Positions 48,201 through 58,115 of a stretch of DNA of 64,000 nucleotides are shown here, piece after piece. Within the stretch, counting starts at the first letter, position 1. The number at the start of each line of letters is the position of its first letter. The notes under the pieces are model-generated. The model made no database searches, had not been told where the DNA came from, and saw only the letters and a list, made by a program, of their open reading frames with translations. The stretch comes from Dactylococcopsis salina PCC 8305 (lineage in GTDB: Bacteria > Cyanobacteriota > Cyanobacteriia > Cyanobacteriales > Rubidibacteraceae), in the NCBI RefSeq assembly GCF_000317615.1, contig NC_019780.1, positions 1,819,840 through 1,883,839 on the forward strand. The letters run 5' to 3'. The translations under genes and the position numbers were made by a program.

Positions 48201-48955
48201 TAAGCCTAGAAGAAGCAAACGCTCGATCGCGCTATCGAATTTTTGGCTCGAAACCTGGCGCTTATGGAGCAGGTTTACAAGGTTTAATTGAAGCGCAAAA
48301 TTGGCAAACCGATGAAGATTTAGCTCGTGCTTATATCAACTGGAGTAGTTACGCTTACACCGAAAAAGGTATCGGAAAAGCAGCACCAGAAGCCTTGACT
48401 CAACGCTTAGAAAACTTACAGGTTGTTCTCCACAATCAAGACAACCGAGAACATGATTTATTAGACTCTGATGACTACTATCAATTCCAAGGTGGATTAA
48501 CCGCCGCCATTCGTTCGATTACAGGGAAAAATCCTCAGACTTACTTCGGAGATAATTCCCTGATGGAAAAACCAAAAGTCAGACAATTAAGTGAGGAAAT
48601 TACTCGCGTTTATCGCTCTCGTGTTGTTAATCCTAAATGGATGGAAGGGGTAATGCGTCATGGCTATAAAGGAGCGTTTGAAATGGCGGCAACTGTTGAT
48701 TATTTATTTGCTTATGATGCTACCGCTCAATGTGTAGAAGATTATATGTATGAAGGCATCGCTAACGCCTATTTATTTGATGAAACGGTTCAGACTTTTT
48801 TGCAGAATAAAAATCCTTGGACGATGCGAGATATTGCAGAAAGATTGTTAGAAGCAAATCAACGCGGAATGTGGAATAATGCACCCACCCAAATGTTGGC
48901 AGAATTAAGAACGATTGTTCATCAAGCAGAAGCGGTGGTTGAGGAAAAAATGTAG
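45221..48955 (+). CDS. cobN: Cobaltochelatase subunit CobN
   Basis: 1244 residues, full family length. Large subunit of the ATP-dependent chelatase inserting cobalt into hydrogenobyrinate diamide for aerobic-type cobalamin synthesis; partner ATPase subunits are not here. CobN/Mg-chelatase H domain throughout: LRLLGGRAYWSYGLEVV, LALILANYPNKDGRIANGVGLDTP-like, HVGKHGNLEWLPGKS, HGVILDHLTPPLTRAELYG, GKYVSPGASGAPTRGRPDVL, ISVWGTSTMRTGGDDIAQA, and RHGYKGAFEMAATVDYLFAYDA. Absence of the ChlH-type N-terminus favours CobN over ChlH. Cyanobacteria make pseudocobalamin, used by queG and others. Confidence 0.93.
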   Translation: MHRIAATPGGWNPDTEGVVFIEQTPAPIIILTAADTDIQMLATAVNQLPSDFPEVRVANILNLQQELSIDTYADTVLSQAKVIILRLLGGRAYWSYGLEVVKEIAAENDILLFILPGDDRPDPTLISHSTVSLSLVNKLWHYFIEGGIENCRHSLQFVADLGCGKNYQPPQVKSVPRVGIYSSPFLPKTETTQGNIAILFYRAHYLAGNTAPIDLLCEKVAQKNLSPLPIFVSALSQEEIQAEVLEYCQNVELILNTTSFSLAKFGDEQQSSFWQQLGVPVLQVILSGGTKQQWEDGMQGLSPRDVAMNIALPEVDGRIITRAISFKSSQQWNQQLETDVVGYEPVIDRATFVVNLAQNWVNLSQTPNSEKKVALILANYPNKDGRIANGVGLDTPESCVKILQALQADGYTISSLPQTGDELIQWLTEGITNDSEGWSYRTVKQALSLATYQDYFATLPEKVQSEITQRWGEIKTKTFPIPGIQLGNIFVGIQPSRGYDLDPTLNYHSPDLEPTPNYLAFYFWLRYQFQTQAIIHVGKHGNLEWLPGKSISLSNTCYPEITLASLPHFYPFIVNDPGEGSQAKRRAHGVILDHLTPPLTRAELYGKLQQLEGLIDEYYEAQTLDPSRLPLIADKITDLVTSENLHQDLGMAEFDRNRISEFLTLADGYLCELKEAQIRDGLHIFGQCPQARQLRDLILSIARSPGNNHLGITRSIAQSYHLNFDPLTDDYSLPFSLPKTHASLPETLKENLSHCRLIGDAVEAIEIAAAKLIEDHILENKSFSSLPSPLQKELTWIQNHLLPNLQLTPEEIKHLLQGLNGKYVSPGASGAPTRGRPDVLPTGRNFYSVDIRGIPTETAWDVGRKAAEMLIERYTQDNGEYPQSLAISVWGTSTMRTGGDDIAQAFALMGVKPIWDGISRRVVDFEIIPLSVLQRPRVDVTLRISGFFRDGFPNLINLFNQVTETVSNLEENSQDNPLAKQVQTETKYWQEQGLSLEEANARSRYRIFGSKPGAYGAGLQGLIEAQNWQTDEDLARAYINWSSYAYTEKGIGKAAPEALTQRLENLQVVLHNQDNREHDLLDSDDYYQFQGGLTAAIRSITGKNPQTYFGDNSLMEKPKVRQLSEEITRVYRSRVVNPKWMEGVMRHGYKGAFEMAATVDYLFAYDATAQCVEDYMYEGIANAYLFDETVQTFLQNKNPWTMRDIAERLLEANQRGMWNNAPTQMLAELRTIVHQAEAVVEEKM

Positions 48956-49170
48956 TCTTTTTCTGTAGGGGCGTTCGATTTATTCACTCATGGTATTACT
49001 TATTCTTTGATGACTTGCCAAATAACGAATAACTAATAACAAATAACAAATAACGAATAACTAATAACAAATAACAAATAACAAATAACAAATAACAAAT
49101 AACAAATAACAAATAACAAATAACAAATAACAAATAACAAATAACAAATAACAAATACCAAATAACCAAT
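48956..49170. repeat. aacaaat tandem repeat tract
   Basis: 49017-49160 is about twenty tandem 7-bp units (aacaaat with aacgaat and aactaat variants) after cobN. The same simple repeat appears before mutL (10478-10536), at 36487 (opposite orientation) and at 49506-49560. No gene. Confidence 0.9.
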
Positions 49171-50130
49171 CAAGAGAAGCCAGAAAAGGGCGAAATTTTT
49201 TTTCAGGGGTTGCGCTCGATCGAGTTTCCTGATAAAGTATTTCTATATAATGGGAAGTGTTGCCAATTTTAAAACACGCCCCTGAAAGCAAGAAAACTCG
49301 TTCCTAATATCCCCCCTCCCCGTATTGACAAGCCTCGATCGAGCATCAGAATTTAAAGAAATCCTGAAGACTTACCATAAGTGAAAACAGTGGGCAAAAT
49401 CTAGAAAATATGGTAGGCAAATGAATCCTCATGTTGAATAAAGCATCATTCCCATTCCACGATACCTTTTTCGCCAACACCAATGTTCCTGAGCCTGTCG
49501 AAGGATAACAAATAACAAATAACAAATAACAAATACCAAATAACAAATACCAAATAACCAATCAAGAGAAGCCAGAAAAGGGCGAAATTTTTTTTCAAGG
49601 GTTGCGCTCGATCGAGTTTCCTGATAAAGTATTTCTATACAATGGGAAGTGTTGCCAATTTTAAAACACGCCCCTGAAAGCAAGAAAACTCGTTACTAAT
49701 ATCCCCCCTCCCCGTATTGACAAGCCTCGATCGAGCATCAGAATTTAAGGAAATCCTGAAGACTTACCATAAGTGAAAGCAGTGGGCAAAATCTAGAAAA
49801 TATGGTAAGCAAGCCGATTTCAAGGTTGAATTAAACATCATCCCCAACCCCCACACCGAAAGAAGCCAGAAAAGGGCGAAATTTTTTTTCAAGGGTTGCG
49901 CTCGATCGAGTTTCCTGATAAAATATTTCTAGATAATGGAAAGTGTTGCCAATTTTAGAAACTGCCCCTGAAAGCAAGAAAACTCGTTACTAATATCCCC
50001 CCTCCCCGTATTGACAAGCCTCGATCGAGCATCAGAATTTAAGGAAAATAATTAAGAAAACGATAGGAAACAGTGATGGGCAAAAACGGAAAAACGTGGT
50101 AAGAAATTTAAAATTGAATAAAAGATCAAG
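49171..50130. repeat. Three ~290-bp diverged repeat units upstream of the polysaccharide operon
   Basis: Units at 49175-49463, 49567-49858 and 49859-50130. Shared core: agaagccagaaaagggcgaa, then a t-run, cgctcgatcgagtttcctga, aaaactcgttactaatatcc, ccctccccgtattgacaagc, ctcgatcgagcatcagaatt, and cagtgggcaaaatctagaaa. The second unit has nearly the same sequence as the first; the third is more diverged. Short aacaaat repeats separate units 1 and 2. No ORF in them; the ttgaca inside could be a -35 element. Confidence 0.9.
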
Positions 50131-50216
50131 CAACCGATCGAGAAAAGACTCGCTTCGATCGAGCCAGTGGCTTTATGATGGGGATGTGTGGTGTGAAGTG
50201 AAGTGAAAGGAATAAG

Positions 50217-50951
50217 ATGACTGCTCAAAGCCAACTTATCTCCGTTAAGGTGTTACGAGGCGCAATCAAACGTAAAGTTGACCCCTTACTGGTTCGTCAA
50301 AAAAAAGACAAAAGCATTGCCCTTGTTGCCCAAGATGGAGAAATACTCAAAAGACTATTTGACATTGCCTTCTCCAGCGTGGTGCTAGTAATAGGTTCGC
50401 CCTTATACTTACTTCTAGCAATTCTGATCAAAATCAGTTCACCAGGTCCAATTTTTTATATTCAAGAACGGATCGGCAAAAATTATAAAGCATTCCGTTG
50501 TATAAAATTTAGAACCATGGTCAAAAACGCAGATGCGCTAATGGAGCGTCTGTTGCTAGAGTATCCCGAATTAGAACAAGAATATCAAGAAAACTTCAAA
50601 CTGAAAGAAGACCCGCGAGTGACTCCCATCGGGAAATTTCTTCGCTATACCAGCTTAGATGAACTCCCTCAGTTTTGGAACGTCTTAAAAGGAGACATGA
50701 GCGTTGTCGGTCCCCGTCCTCTCGTGCCAGAGGAACTGTATAAATATGGTCGTCATATTGGTAAGATTTTAACCATCAGACCAGGCATTACAGGATTATG
50801 GCAAGTTTCAGGACGAAATGACATTCCTTATGAAAGACGAGTGAACATGGATGTTTATTATGTCAACTTTCGGAACTGGTTACTGGACCTTTGGGTCATC
50901 ATAAAAACCATTGGGGTAATGCTCCTCCCTCAAGATAACGGGGGATACTAA
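50217..50951 (+). CDS. Undecaprenyl-phosphate sugar phosphotransferase (WcaJ/RfbP type)
   Basis: 244 residues. Initiates exopolysaccharide or O-antigen repeat assembly by moving a sugar-1-phosphate from UDP-sugar to undecaprenyl phosphate at the membrane. A cytoplasmic N-terminus (1-50), a hydrophobic reentrant/TM segment (FSSVVLVIGSPLYLLLAILIKI), then the catalytic bacterial sugar transferase domain: SPGPIFYIQERIGKNYKAFRCIKFRTM, YTSLDELPQFWNVLKGDMSVVGPRP and TGLWQVSGRNDIPYERR. Shorter than WcaJ because the N-terminal TM domain is absent. First gene of a run with gmd and fcl. Confidence 0.92.
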   Translation: MTAQSQLISVKVLRGAIKRKVDPLLVRQKKDKSIALVAQDGEILKRLFDIAFSSVVLVIGSPLYLLLAILIKISSPGPIFYIQERIGKNYKAFRCIKFRTMVKNADALMERLLLEYPELEQEYQENFKLKEDPRVTPIGKFLRYTSLDELPQFWNVLKGDMSVVGPRPLVPEELYKYGRHIGKILTIRPGITGLWQVSGRNDIPYERRVNMDVYYVNFRNWLLDLWVIIKTIGVMLLPQDNGGY

Positions 50952-50988
50952 ATGAATGGTTTGTGAAACAAAGGATAAATTAGAAAAG

Positions 50989-52068
50989 ATGACCGAAAGC
51001 AAAACGGCGTTAATTACTGGAATTACAGGTCAAGATGGCTCTTACCTAAGTGAATTGTTGCTGGAAAAAGGCTATGAAGTGCATGGAATTATCCGTCGCA
51101 CTTCCACCTTTAATACTGACCGCATTGATCACATTTATGTTGATCCTCATCAAGAAGAAGCCAGACTATTTCTGCATTATGGGGATTTAACCGATGGCAC
51201 AACTCTACGGCGGTTATTAGAAGCAGTGAAACCCATTGAGATTTATAATCTGGGAGCGCAGTCTCATGTCCGCGTGAGTTTTGACTCCCCAGAATATACG
51301 GTTGATACCGTAGCAATGGGAACATTACGCTTATTAGAAGCTATCCGCGACTATCAACATCGCACTGGGATTCAAGTCAGATTCTATCAAGCCGGTTCAT
51401 CGGAAATGTTTGGGAAAGTGCAGGAAATCCCCCAAAAGGAAACTACCCCGTTTTATCCTCGCAGCCCCTACGCTTGCGCGAAAGTGTATGCTCATTGGCA
51501 AACCGTGAACTATCGAGAATCTTATGATTTGTTTGCCTGTAATGGCATTTTGTTCAACCATGAAAGTCCTCGACGTGGCGAAACCTTTGTTACTCGCAAA
51601 ATTACCCGCGCTATCTCACGGATTTTAGCAGGACAACAAAAGTTCCTGTATATGGGGAATTTGGATGCTAAACGCGATTGGGGATACGCTAAAGATTACA
51701 TTGAAGCCATGTGGTTGATGTTGCAACAAGACCAACCCGAGGATTATGTGGTCGCCACTGGCGAAACTCATTCGGTGCGGGAATTTCTCGAACTTGCCTT
51801 TAGTTATGTGAATCTCAACTGGGAAGATTATGTCCGCTTTGATGAACGCTATTTGCGTCCAGCAGAAGTGGAATTATTAATCGGTGATCCCGCAAAAACG
51901 AAAGAAAAATTGGGTTGGCAACCTTCTGTTAATTTTGAAGAGCTAGTTCAATTGATGGTAGATGCTGATTTAGAGGCTTTAGGCTTAACGCCGCCAGCCA
52001 CTAAAAATGGCAAATTAATTCAGGATAACGCTTATATCCGTCAAAATGTGGGTTCAATGTCTTATTAA
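50989..52068 (+). CDS. gmd: GDP-mannose 4,6-dehydratase
   Basis: 359 residues from the ATG at 50989 ([28 protein letters not shown]). A GTG-type start 33 bp upstream gives only unlike residues. NADP-dependent SDR that converts GDP-mannose to GDP-4-keto-6-deoxymannose, first step toward GDP-L-fucose. [10 protein letters not shown] nucleotide motif (10-19), [28 protein letters not shown], and active YxxxK in [26 protein letters not shown] end is variable. Separated from fcl by a terminator-like hairpin. Confidence 0.96.
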   Translation: MTESKTALITGITGQDGSYLSELLLEKGYEVHGIIRRTSTFNTDRIDHIYVDPHQEEARLFLHYGDLTDGTTLRRLLEAVKPIEIYNLGAQSHVRVSFDSPEYTVDTVAMGTLRLLEAIRDYQHRTGIQVRFYQAGSSEMFGKVQEIPQKETTPFYPRSPYACAKVYAHWQTVNYRESYDLFACNGILFNHESPRRGETFVTRKITRAISRILAGQQKFLYMGNLDAKRDWGYAKDYIEAMWLMLQQDQPEDYVVATGETHSVREFLELAFSYVNLNWEDYVRFDERYLRPAEVELLIGDPAKTKEKLGWQPSVNFEELVQLMVDADLEALGLTPPATKNGKLIQDNAYIRQNVGSMSY

Positions 52069-52083
52069 TTAAATCATTCGCAT

Positions 52084-52112
52084 CCTCACCAAATCGGTGA
52101 GGAACTTTTTTT
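52084..52112 (+). terminator. Terminator-like hairpin between gmd and fcl
   Basis: CCTCACC (52084-52090), five-base loop, GGTGAGG (52096-52102), aac, then seven T (52106-52112). The fcl ATG follows at 52132, so partial termination or attenuation inside the operon is likely, or fcl has its own start. Confidence 0.7.
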
Positions 52113-52122
52113 GGGAGGATAA

Positions 52123-53070
<948 letters not shown>

Positions 53071-53145
53071 AGCATTAACGAAACTGATATCCTCAACTCC
53101 AGTCTTGTTGTATGGTTAATTAGGAGAAATTCTGTAAAAAAAAGT

Positions 53146-54543
53146 ATGACTTTTGATCAATCCATTTTGAAGGGGATAACAACTGATTTCCTACTAGCAA
53201 CGGCGGAAGAAGAAGCCGCGCAACCTGAAGGATCATTGATTCTCGCCAGTGTTCTTTTGAGTTTAGTTGCGATTTATATCGCCAGCAAAATCGGGGGCGA
53301 ACTTTGTTCTCGAATTAATCTTCCTCCCGTTTTGGGAGAGTTAGTCGGTGGTGTGGTCATTGGGGTTTCGGTACTGGGGTTACTGGTGTTTCCAGAAACG
53401 GGAGCAACAGCCGAGGATTCCCTGATGATGGCATTTTTAGCACGAACCACTGACTTAAATCCCAATACCGCCGAAGCGGTGTTTGAAGCACAAGGAGAAG
53501 TGATTACCATCCTGTCAGAGTTAGGGGTGGTGATTTTACTCTTTGAAATTGGTTTAGAATCAGACCTCAAAGAACTCTTGCGAGTGGGTCCGCAAGCGGC
53601 TGCGGTGGCGGTAACAGGTGTCCTTGCGCCCTTTGTGGGAGGAACTGCGGGGTTATATTACGGCTTTGGTGTACCTGCGATTCCTGCGGTTTTCGCTGGG
53701 GCGGCTTTAACGGCGACCAGTATCGGCATTACGGCAAAAGTTTTGTCGGAATTGGGACGGTTAAATTCTAAGGAAGGACAAATTATTATCGGGGCGGCGG
53801 TCATTGATGATGTGCTAGGGATTATTATTCTGGCGGTGGTTGCTAGTTTAATTAAAACGGGCAATATTGAAGTCAGTAATGTTCTCTACCTAGTGGTCAG
53901 TGCCGGAGCATTTTTAGTGGGAACTATTTTGATTGGACGTTTCCTTAGTCCCTTTTTGGTGGGAATGGTCAATGAAATGAAAACCCGAGGACAGTTATTA
54001 TTGACGGCTTTGGTGTTCGCCTTTGCTTTAGCTTATATTGCGACGGCAATTAACTTAGAGGCGATTTTAGGGGCGTTCGCTGCGGGTTTGGTTCTCGGAG
54101 AAACCGAAAAACGAAAAGAGTTAGAAGAACAGGTGGTTCCCGTTGCTGATATTTTAGTTCCTGTGTTCTTTGTTTGTGTGGGCGCAAGAACCGATTTAGG
54201 GGTTTTAAATCCTGCTGTTCCTAGTAACCGTGAAGGTTTGATTTTAGCGGCGTTTTTGATTACAGTTGCCATTATTGGTAAGGCAATTGCAGGCTATACG
54301 ATTTTTGGTCGTCCCGATATTAATAAATTGGCCATCGGCGTGGGAATGATTCCTCGCGGTGAAGTGGGATTAGTTTTTGCAGGGGTAGGGGCCGCTAGTG
54401 GCGCTCTCTCCCCAGCAACGGAAGCGGCAATTATTGTCATGGTGATTGTCACCACATTTATTGCTCCTCCCTTTCTACGAGTGGTGTTCCCAGATGCTTC
54501 CCCTGAAGAAACAACAGAAACCTCAAAGCAAGAAGGAGGCTAA
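53146..54543 (+). CDS. CPA2-family cation:proton antiporter
   Basis: 465 residues, 12 or so hydrophobic helices. Monovalent cation/proton antiporter of the KefB/NhaS family, exporting Na+ or K+ for H+ at the plasma or thylakoid membrane. Seen: LPPVLGELVGGVVIGVSVLGL, VVILLFEIGLESDLKELLRVG, ALTATSIGITAKVLSELGRL, AVIDDVLGIIILAVVASL, and a C-terminal IPRGEVGLVFAGVGAASG. No TrkA-N/RCK regulatory domain follows. Starts with a short hydrophilic tail; a role in salt tolerance is inference. Confidence 0.93.
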   Translation: MTFDQSILKGITTDFLLATAEEEAAQPEGSLILASVLLSLVAIYIASKIGGELCSRINLPPVLGELVGGVVIGVSVLGLLVFPETGATAEDSLMMAFLARTTDLNPNTAEAVFEAQGEVITILSELGVVILLFEIGLESDLKELLRVGPQAAAVAVTGVLAPFVGGTAGLYYGFGVPAIPAVFAGAALTATSIGITAKVLSELGRLNSKEGQIIIGAAVIDDVLGIIILAVVASLIKTGNIEVSNVLYLVVSAGAFLVGTILIGRFLSPFLVGMVNEMKTRGQLLLTALVFAFALAYIATAINLEAILGAFAAGLVLGETEKRKELEEQVVPVADILVPVFFVCVGARTDLGVLNPAVPSNREGLILAAFLITVAIIGKAIAGYTIFGRPDINKLAIGVGMIPRGEVGLVFAGVGAASGALSPATEAAIIVMVIVTTFIAPPFLRVVFPDASPEETTETSKQEGG

Positions 54544-54653
54544 GATAACAGAAAAATTCTGCCAGGTTGAGATAAACTGATTGGTTAACTGTTACGGTTA
54601 TGCTAAGTGCCTATAATTGTTGAGGGCGCGATCGAGCGTGTGAGGAGTTAAGA

Positions 54654-56522
54654 GTGGTGAAACGAGCCTTATTATTAGTTGGTTCTCTAGTCGCAAGTGG
54701 GTTAATGGCAGCCCCCGCCGAAGCGGGAAAGCTCAAGTTCTGGCGGTTTGATGAAGACAACAACCGTCTGCTTTTTCAAACCGAAGATCGGGTACAACCC
54801 AAAGCACAATTGATTTTTAATCCGACGCGGGTGGTGATTGATTTGCCCAGTACCACCCTCGGTCACTCTTTGGTCAATCAACCGGTGGGAGAGGTGGTTA
54901 AAGAAGTGCGAGTGGGTCAGTTTAACCCTGATACCACTCGCATGGTGATCGAATTAGCCCCCGGTTATGCCCTAGACCCAGAAAAAGTGAAAATTCGCGG
55001 TGACAATGCCAAAGCCTGGTCAGTGGAGTTACCCCCTCCCCAACGTCAAGCACAAACACAGAGAGCTTCTTCTCCCCCGAAACAGGATTTAAACACAAGG
55101 GAGAGACGCTCTCCGTTATTGGAAACGAAAGCCTCTCCCGAAGAAACGCTCGATGAGATTGATCATCCCAATCTACAAGTCACTCGTAGTGGCTTGTTAT
55201 TGCGCTTAGATGGGACGCCAAGACAAGACATTAAAGTGGAACGGAGTCAAGATCAAAAACGGATTTCCTTTCGTATCCCCAAAATTAACTTGCCTTCAGA
55301 ATTACCACCAGTTTTACCCATTAGGAATTATGGCATCAGTTATGCCGAATTTAAGTCGAATCCTCGTCAGTCTTCAGTAGAAATGATTCTCCATGTCAAT
55401 GAAGACAGTCCCAACTGGCAAGGGTTTCCCACGTTAAGTGGCTTGGTTTTATTACCAGAAGGAGGCATGAAAGCGGTGCGTGAAGGTGTACCTAGTCCGC
55501 AGCTTCCGCAATGGGTACAGAAAACCATCGAAGAATCCCAGCGCACGGTTATTGAAGCGGTAGATTTAGTGGAGAATCAGTTATTGATTCGGGCAAATCG
55601 TCCAGTGACAGGAACGGGAAACTGGGATCGCTTCAGTGGCGTTTATGAAATCAGGATTCCCAAAGCAGAGTTAGCTGAACCTGTACAGGGACCCCCTTTA
55701 ACTCGTAACAGTCCAGTTTCCCAAATTCGGGTGCGTCAAGAGGATGAGGAAACGGTTGTGGTACAGGTGCAAGCCTCGCAGGGGGTGAGTATTTCCGATC
55801 AACTCAATCAACCCAGTGAAAGCACCCTTGCCATTGCTTTGCGACGGCTACAACCGATCGCGCCTAGAAACAATCGCTCCCCTCTCGGTAATGTGAACAG
55901 TCAACCGCAAGCGATTCGCGTCCCTGAAACTCGCCCTGCTCCCTCTCCTCCTCCCTCCCCCAGGCTTAACGAGAATCAAGACGGATTACTGGTGGTGTTA
56001 GACCCTGGACATGGGGGTAAAGACCCAGGTGCGGTGGGAATTGGTGGGTTACAAGAAAAAAATGTTGTCCTACCGATTTCTCATCATGTTCGTAAAACTT
56101 TAGAAAGTAATGGCTTACAGGTGAAGATGACGCGGTGGGACGATCGCTTTATCAGTCTCGCGGGACGATCGGAAATGGCAAACCGTTTAGATGCGGATTT
56201 ATTTATTAGTATTCATGCCAATGCCATCAGCATGAGTCGTCCAGATGTGAATGGGGCAGAAACCTTTTATTATTCCAGTGGTCGTGCTTTAGCACAGGCG
56301 ATTCAACGCCGTATTATTAGCCAGATGGATATGCGCGATCGAGGCGTAAAACAGGCAAATTTCTACGTTTTACGAAACTCAGCCATGCCCGCGGTTTTAG
56401 TAGAAGTGGGATTTGTCACTGGACGCTTAGATGCCCCTCGTTTGGCTGATCCTAAATTCCGTCAACGCATGGCAGATGCGATCGCTGACGGTATTTTACA
56501 ATACGTTCGACAAACTCAATAA
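54654..56522 (+). CDS. N-acetylmuramoyl-L-alanine amidase with AMIN domain
   Basis: 622 residues. Cleaves the amide between MurNAc and peptide stems, needed for septal wall splitting. Signal peptide (VKRALLLVGSLVASGLMAAPAEA, likely cut near residue 24), an AMIN domain in FDEDNNRLLFQTEDRVQPKAQLIFNPTRVVIDLPS, a long proline-rich middle, and Amidase_3 with zinc residues in VVLDPGHGGKDPGAVG (near 447-460), ENVVLPIS-type Glu region, LFISIHANAI and AVLVEVGFVTGRLD. GTG start, doubled as GTG-GTG. Periplasmic, zinc-dependent; next to murI, also cell-wall. Confidence 0.93.
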   Translation: MVKRALLLVGSLVASGLMAAPAEAGKLKFWRFDEDNNRLLFQTEDRVQPKAQLIFNPTRVVIDLPSTTLGHSLVNQPVGEVVKEVRVGQFNPDTTRMVIELAPGYALDPEKVKIRGDNAKAWSVELPPPQRQAQTQRASSPPKQDLNTRERRSPLLETKASPEETLDEIDHPNLQVTRSGLLLRLDGTPRQDIKVERSQDQKRISFRIPKINLPSELPPVLPIRNYGISYAEFKSNPRQSSVEMILHVNEDSPNWQGFPTLSGLVLLPEGGMKAVREGVPSPQLPQWVQKTIEESQRTVIEAVDLVENQLLIRANRPVTGTGNWDRFSGVYEIRIPKAELAEPVQGPPLTRNSPVSQIRVRQEDEETVVVQVQASQGVSISDQLNQPSESTLAIALRRLQPIAPRNNRSPLGNVNSQPQAIRVPETRPAPSPPPSPRLNENQDGLLVVLDPGHGGKDPGAVGIGGLQEKNVVLPISHHVRKTLESNGLQVKMTRWDDRFISLAGRSEMANRLDADLFISIHANAISMSRPDVNGAETFYYSSGRALAQAIQRRIISQMDMRDRGVKQANFYVLRNSAMPAVLVEVGFVTGRLDAPRLADPKFRQRMADAIADGILQYVRQTQ

Positions 56523-56580
56523 ACGCAGACTAAAGATTAACTTGCTGACTAACGATTTACCCCAACCCTCTCCTAAGCAA

Positions 56581-57411
56581 ATGACTTCTAATTCTCCCAT
56601 CGGCGTTTTCGACAGTGGTTTAGGTGGCTTAACCGTTTTACGGGAAATTTATCAACAACTCCCCCAAGAATCCATCCTTTATTTCGCTGATACGGCTCGT
56701 CTTCCCTATGGCACTCGCTCCCATCAAGAAATTTTGCACTTTTGCCGCGAAATCTTAAATTGGATGACGGCTCAAAATGTGAAAATGGTGATCATGGCTT
56801 GTAATACTTCCTCCGCACTCGCTCTCGAAACCGTGCGATCGGAGTTTGACATCCCCATTTTAGGGGTGATCCTCCCCGGAGCGCGAGCCGCAGTGGCAAA
56901 AGGGAAACGCATCGGGGTGATTGCGACTCCTGCGACAGCTACCAGTAACGCCTATCGACAAGCGATTTTAGAAGTGAATCATCAGGCGAAGGTGTGGCAA
57001 GTCAGTTGTCCAGAATTTGTCCCTCTCATTGAGCAAAATCGACTGAATGATCCTTATGTGCGAGAAGTTGCTCAACGCTATTTAGCCCCCCTACAAGAGA
57101 AACAAATTGATACCTTAGTATATGGATGTACCCATTATCCCTATCTCGCGCCTGTATTAGGGGATATTCTACCAGCAACCACCCATTTTATTGATCCAGC
57201 CCAGCACGTGGTTGTGGCAGCGGAACGGGAATTAGAATTGATGGGGAATAAAAATCTCGATCGACCCACTCCCACTCGTTTTTGTGTCAGTGGCGACGCA
57301 GCACAATTCGCCCATCGATCGCGCCATTGGCTCGGTTGTACACCGCTTGTCGAGCAGATTCAGTTACCCACCTTAGTAGAAAGTTGCCATAGCACATCTC
57401 TACATAATTGA
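56581..57411 (+). CDS. murI: Glutamate racemase
   Basis: 276 residues from the ATG at 56581 (MTSNSPIGVFDSGLGGLTVLREI). An ORF open from 56431 overlaps the amidase gene and is rejected. Makes D-glutamate for peptidoglycan. Catalytic D11 in FDSGLGG, Cys in MVIMACNTSSALALE (about 73) and Cys in TLVYGCTHYPYLAPVL (about 183). The N-terminal FADTARLPYGTRS motif is also present. 58 bp after the amidase stop; probable co-transcription of cell-wall genes. Confidence 0.96.
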   Translation: MTSNSPIGVFDSGLGGLTVLREIYQQLPQESILYFADTARLPYGTRSHQEILHFCREILNWMTAQNVKMVIMACNTSSALALETVRSEFDIPILGVILPGARAAVAKGKRIGVIATPATATSNAYRQAILEVNHQAKVWQVSCPEFVPLIEQNRLNDPYVREVAQRYLAPLQEKQIDTLVYGCTHYPYLAPVLGDILPATTHFIDPAQHVVVAAERELELMGNKNLDRPTPTRFCVSGDAAQFAHRSRHWLGCTPLVEQIQLPTLVESCHSTSLHN

Positions 57412-57415
57412 TTGA

Positions 57416-57487
57416 TGTTGGGTTTCGCTGCTCTCCACCTCACCTACAATCTGTGTTGGGTTTCGCTACTCTCCACCCAACCTACAA
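57416..57487. repeat. Two acccaac hairpins after murI
   Basis: gttgggtttcgctgctctcc...ctcacctac at 57416-57446 and gttgggtttcgctactctcc...acccaacctac at 57453-57484. Confidence 0.8.
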
Positions 57488-57521
57488 GCTGTGTATTGTT
57501 AAAGAAAGTGTACGGGAAGTT

Positions 57522-57680
57522 ATGCGAGAAGAATGGTTCAAGTTTTTTGAGATGCTCGTTCCTTATGTTGATGATGAAGAACAAGCCGAAATTGAAACAA
57601 CTTTTTTACCTGATCAGTTTCAAGAAGATGACTTTATCAACATAACCAAATTGGTTGCTAATGAAAATAGAGATCAGTAA
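57522..57680 (+). CDS. Short hypothetical protein, possibly a truncated gene end
   Basis: 52 residues from the ATG at 57522 (MREEWFKFFEMLVPYVDDEEQAEIETTF ... DDFINITKLVANENRDQ). Acidic, plausible helix then extended tail. The same frame continues upstream through the hairpin repeats to 57408, which may be read-through of repeat DNA rather than coding. Could be a real small protein or a remnant whose 5' part was replaced by repeats. Weak case. Confidence 0.45.
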   Translation: MREEWFKFFEMLVPYVDDEEQAEIETTFLPDQFQEDDFINITKLVANENRDQ

Positions 57681-57799
57681 GTCAGCAAACAAATTTTTAG
57701 AAAACAGGGGTTAAGCAGTATCAATTGATTATTAATTTTTTGTCCTGATTGTAACTATTCACTATACAAAATATAATAATATTTGTATTGAGAAGAACT

Positions 57800-58021
57800 T
57801 TATCGGACATTCGCTTGTTCTCGGTTAAATTTGAACCCTTTAGTGTTTAAAGAGATGGCTTGAAATGGTTTTTTGGGGCGAGGTTCGGTTGAAGTTTCTC
57901 TCAATTGCGAATCGTCTATGATCAGAACACGGACGCTTTTTCCTTCCCACTGACTTCCATATTCGGGAGGAAGGATAACAGTTTGGTTCTGGAGAATCGT
58001 TGTAAATTCAATTGCTTCCAT
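57800..58021 (-). CDS. Small antitoxin-like protein, orphan
   Basis: 73 residues. N-terminal MEAIEFTTILQNQTVILPPEYGSQWEGKSVRVLIID resembles the DNA-binding half of small AbrB/VapB-type antitoxin-like proteins common in cyanobacteria; the C-terminal tail (PRPKKPFQAISLNTKGFKFNREQANVR) resembles the toxin-wrapping end. No PIN-domain or other toxin ORF is adjacent, so it looks solitary or decayed. Function inferred from resemblance only. Confidence 0.6.
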   Translation of the reverse strand: MEAIEFTTILQNQTVILPPEYGSQWEGKSVRVLIIDDSQLRETSTEPRPKKPFQAISLNTKGFKFNREQANVR

Positions 58022-58115
58022 AATTAAATTCTATTCATGTGCCTATTTAATAATTAGCCTATCACATCTGTCGCTACCTCATAGCTGTAAGACCGTAGGG
58101 TGGGCATTGCCCACC

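Noticed and set aside
49061-49683. Minus-strand ORFs with YLLFVIC repeats
   Set aside because: Read-through of the aacaaat tandem tract; low complexity only.
56431-56580. Upstream extension of murI
   Set aside because: The frame overlaps the amidase gene and gives no glutamate racemase similarity; the ATG at 56581 fits the family N-terminus.
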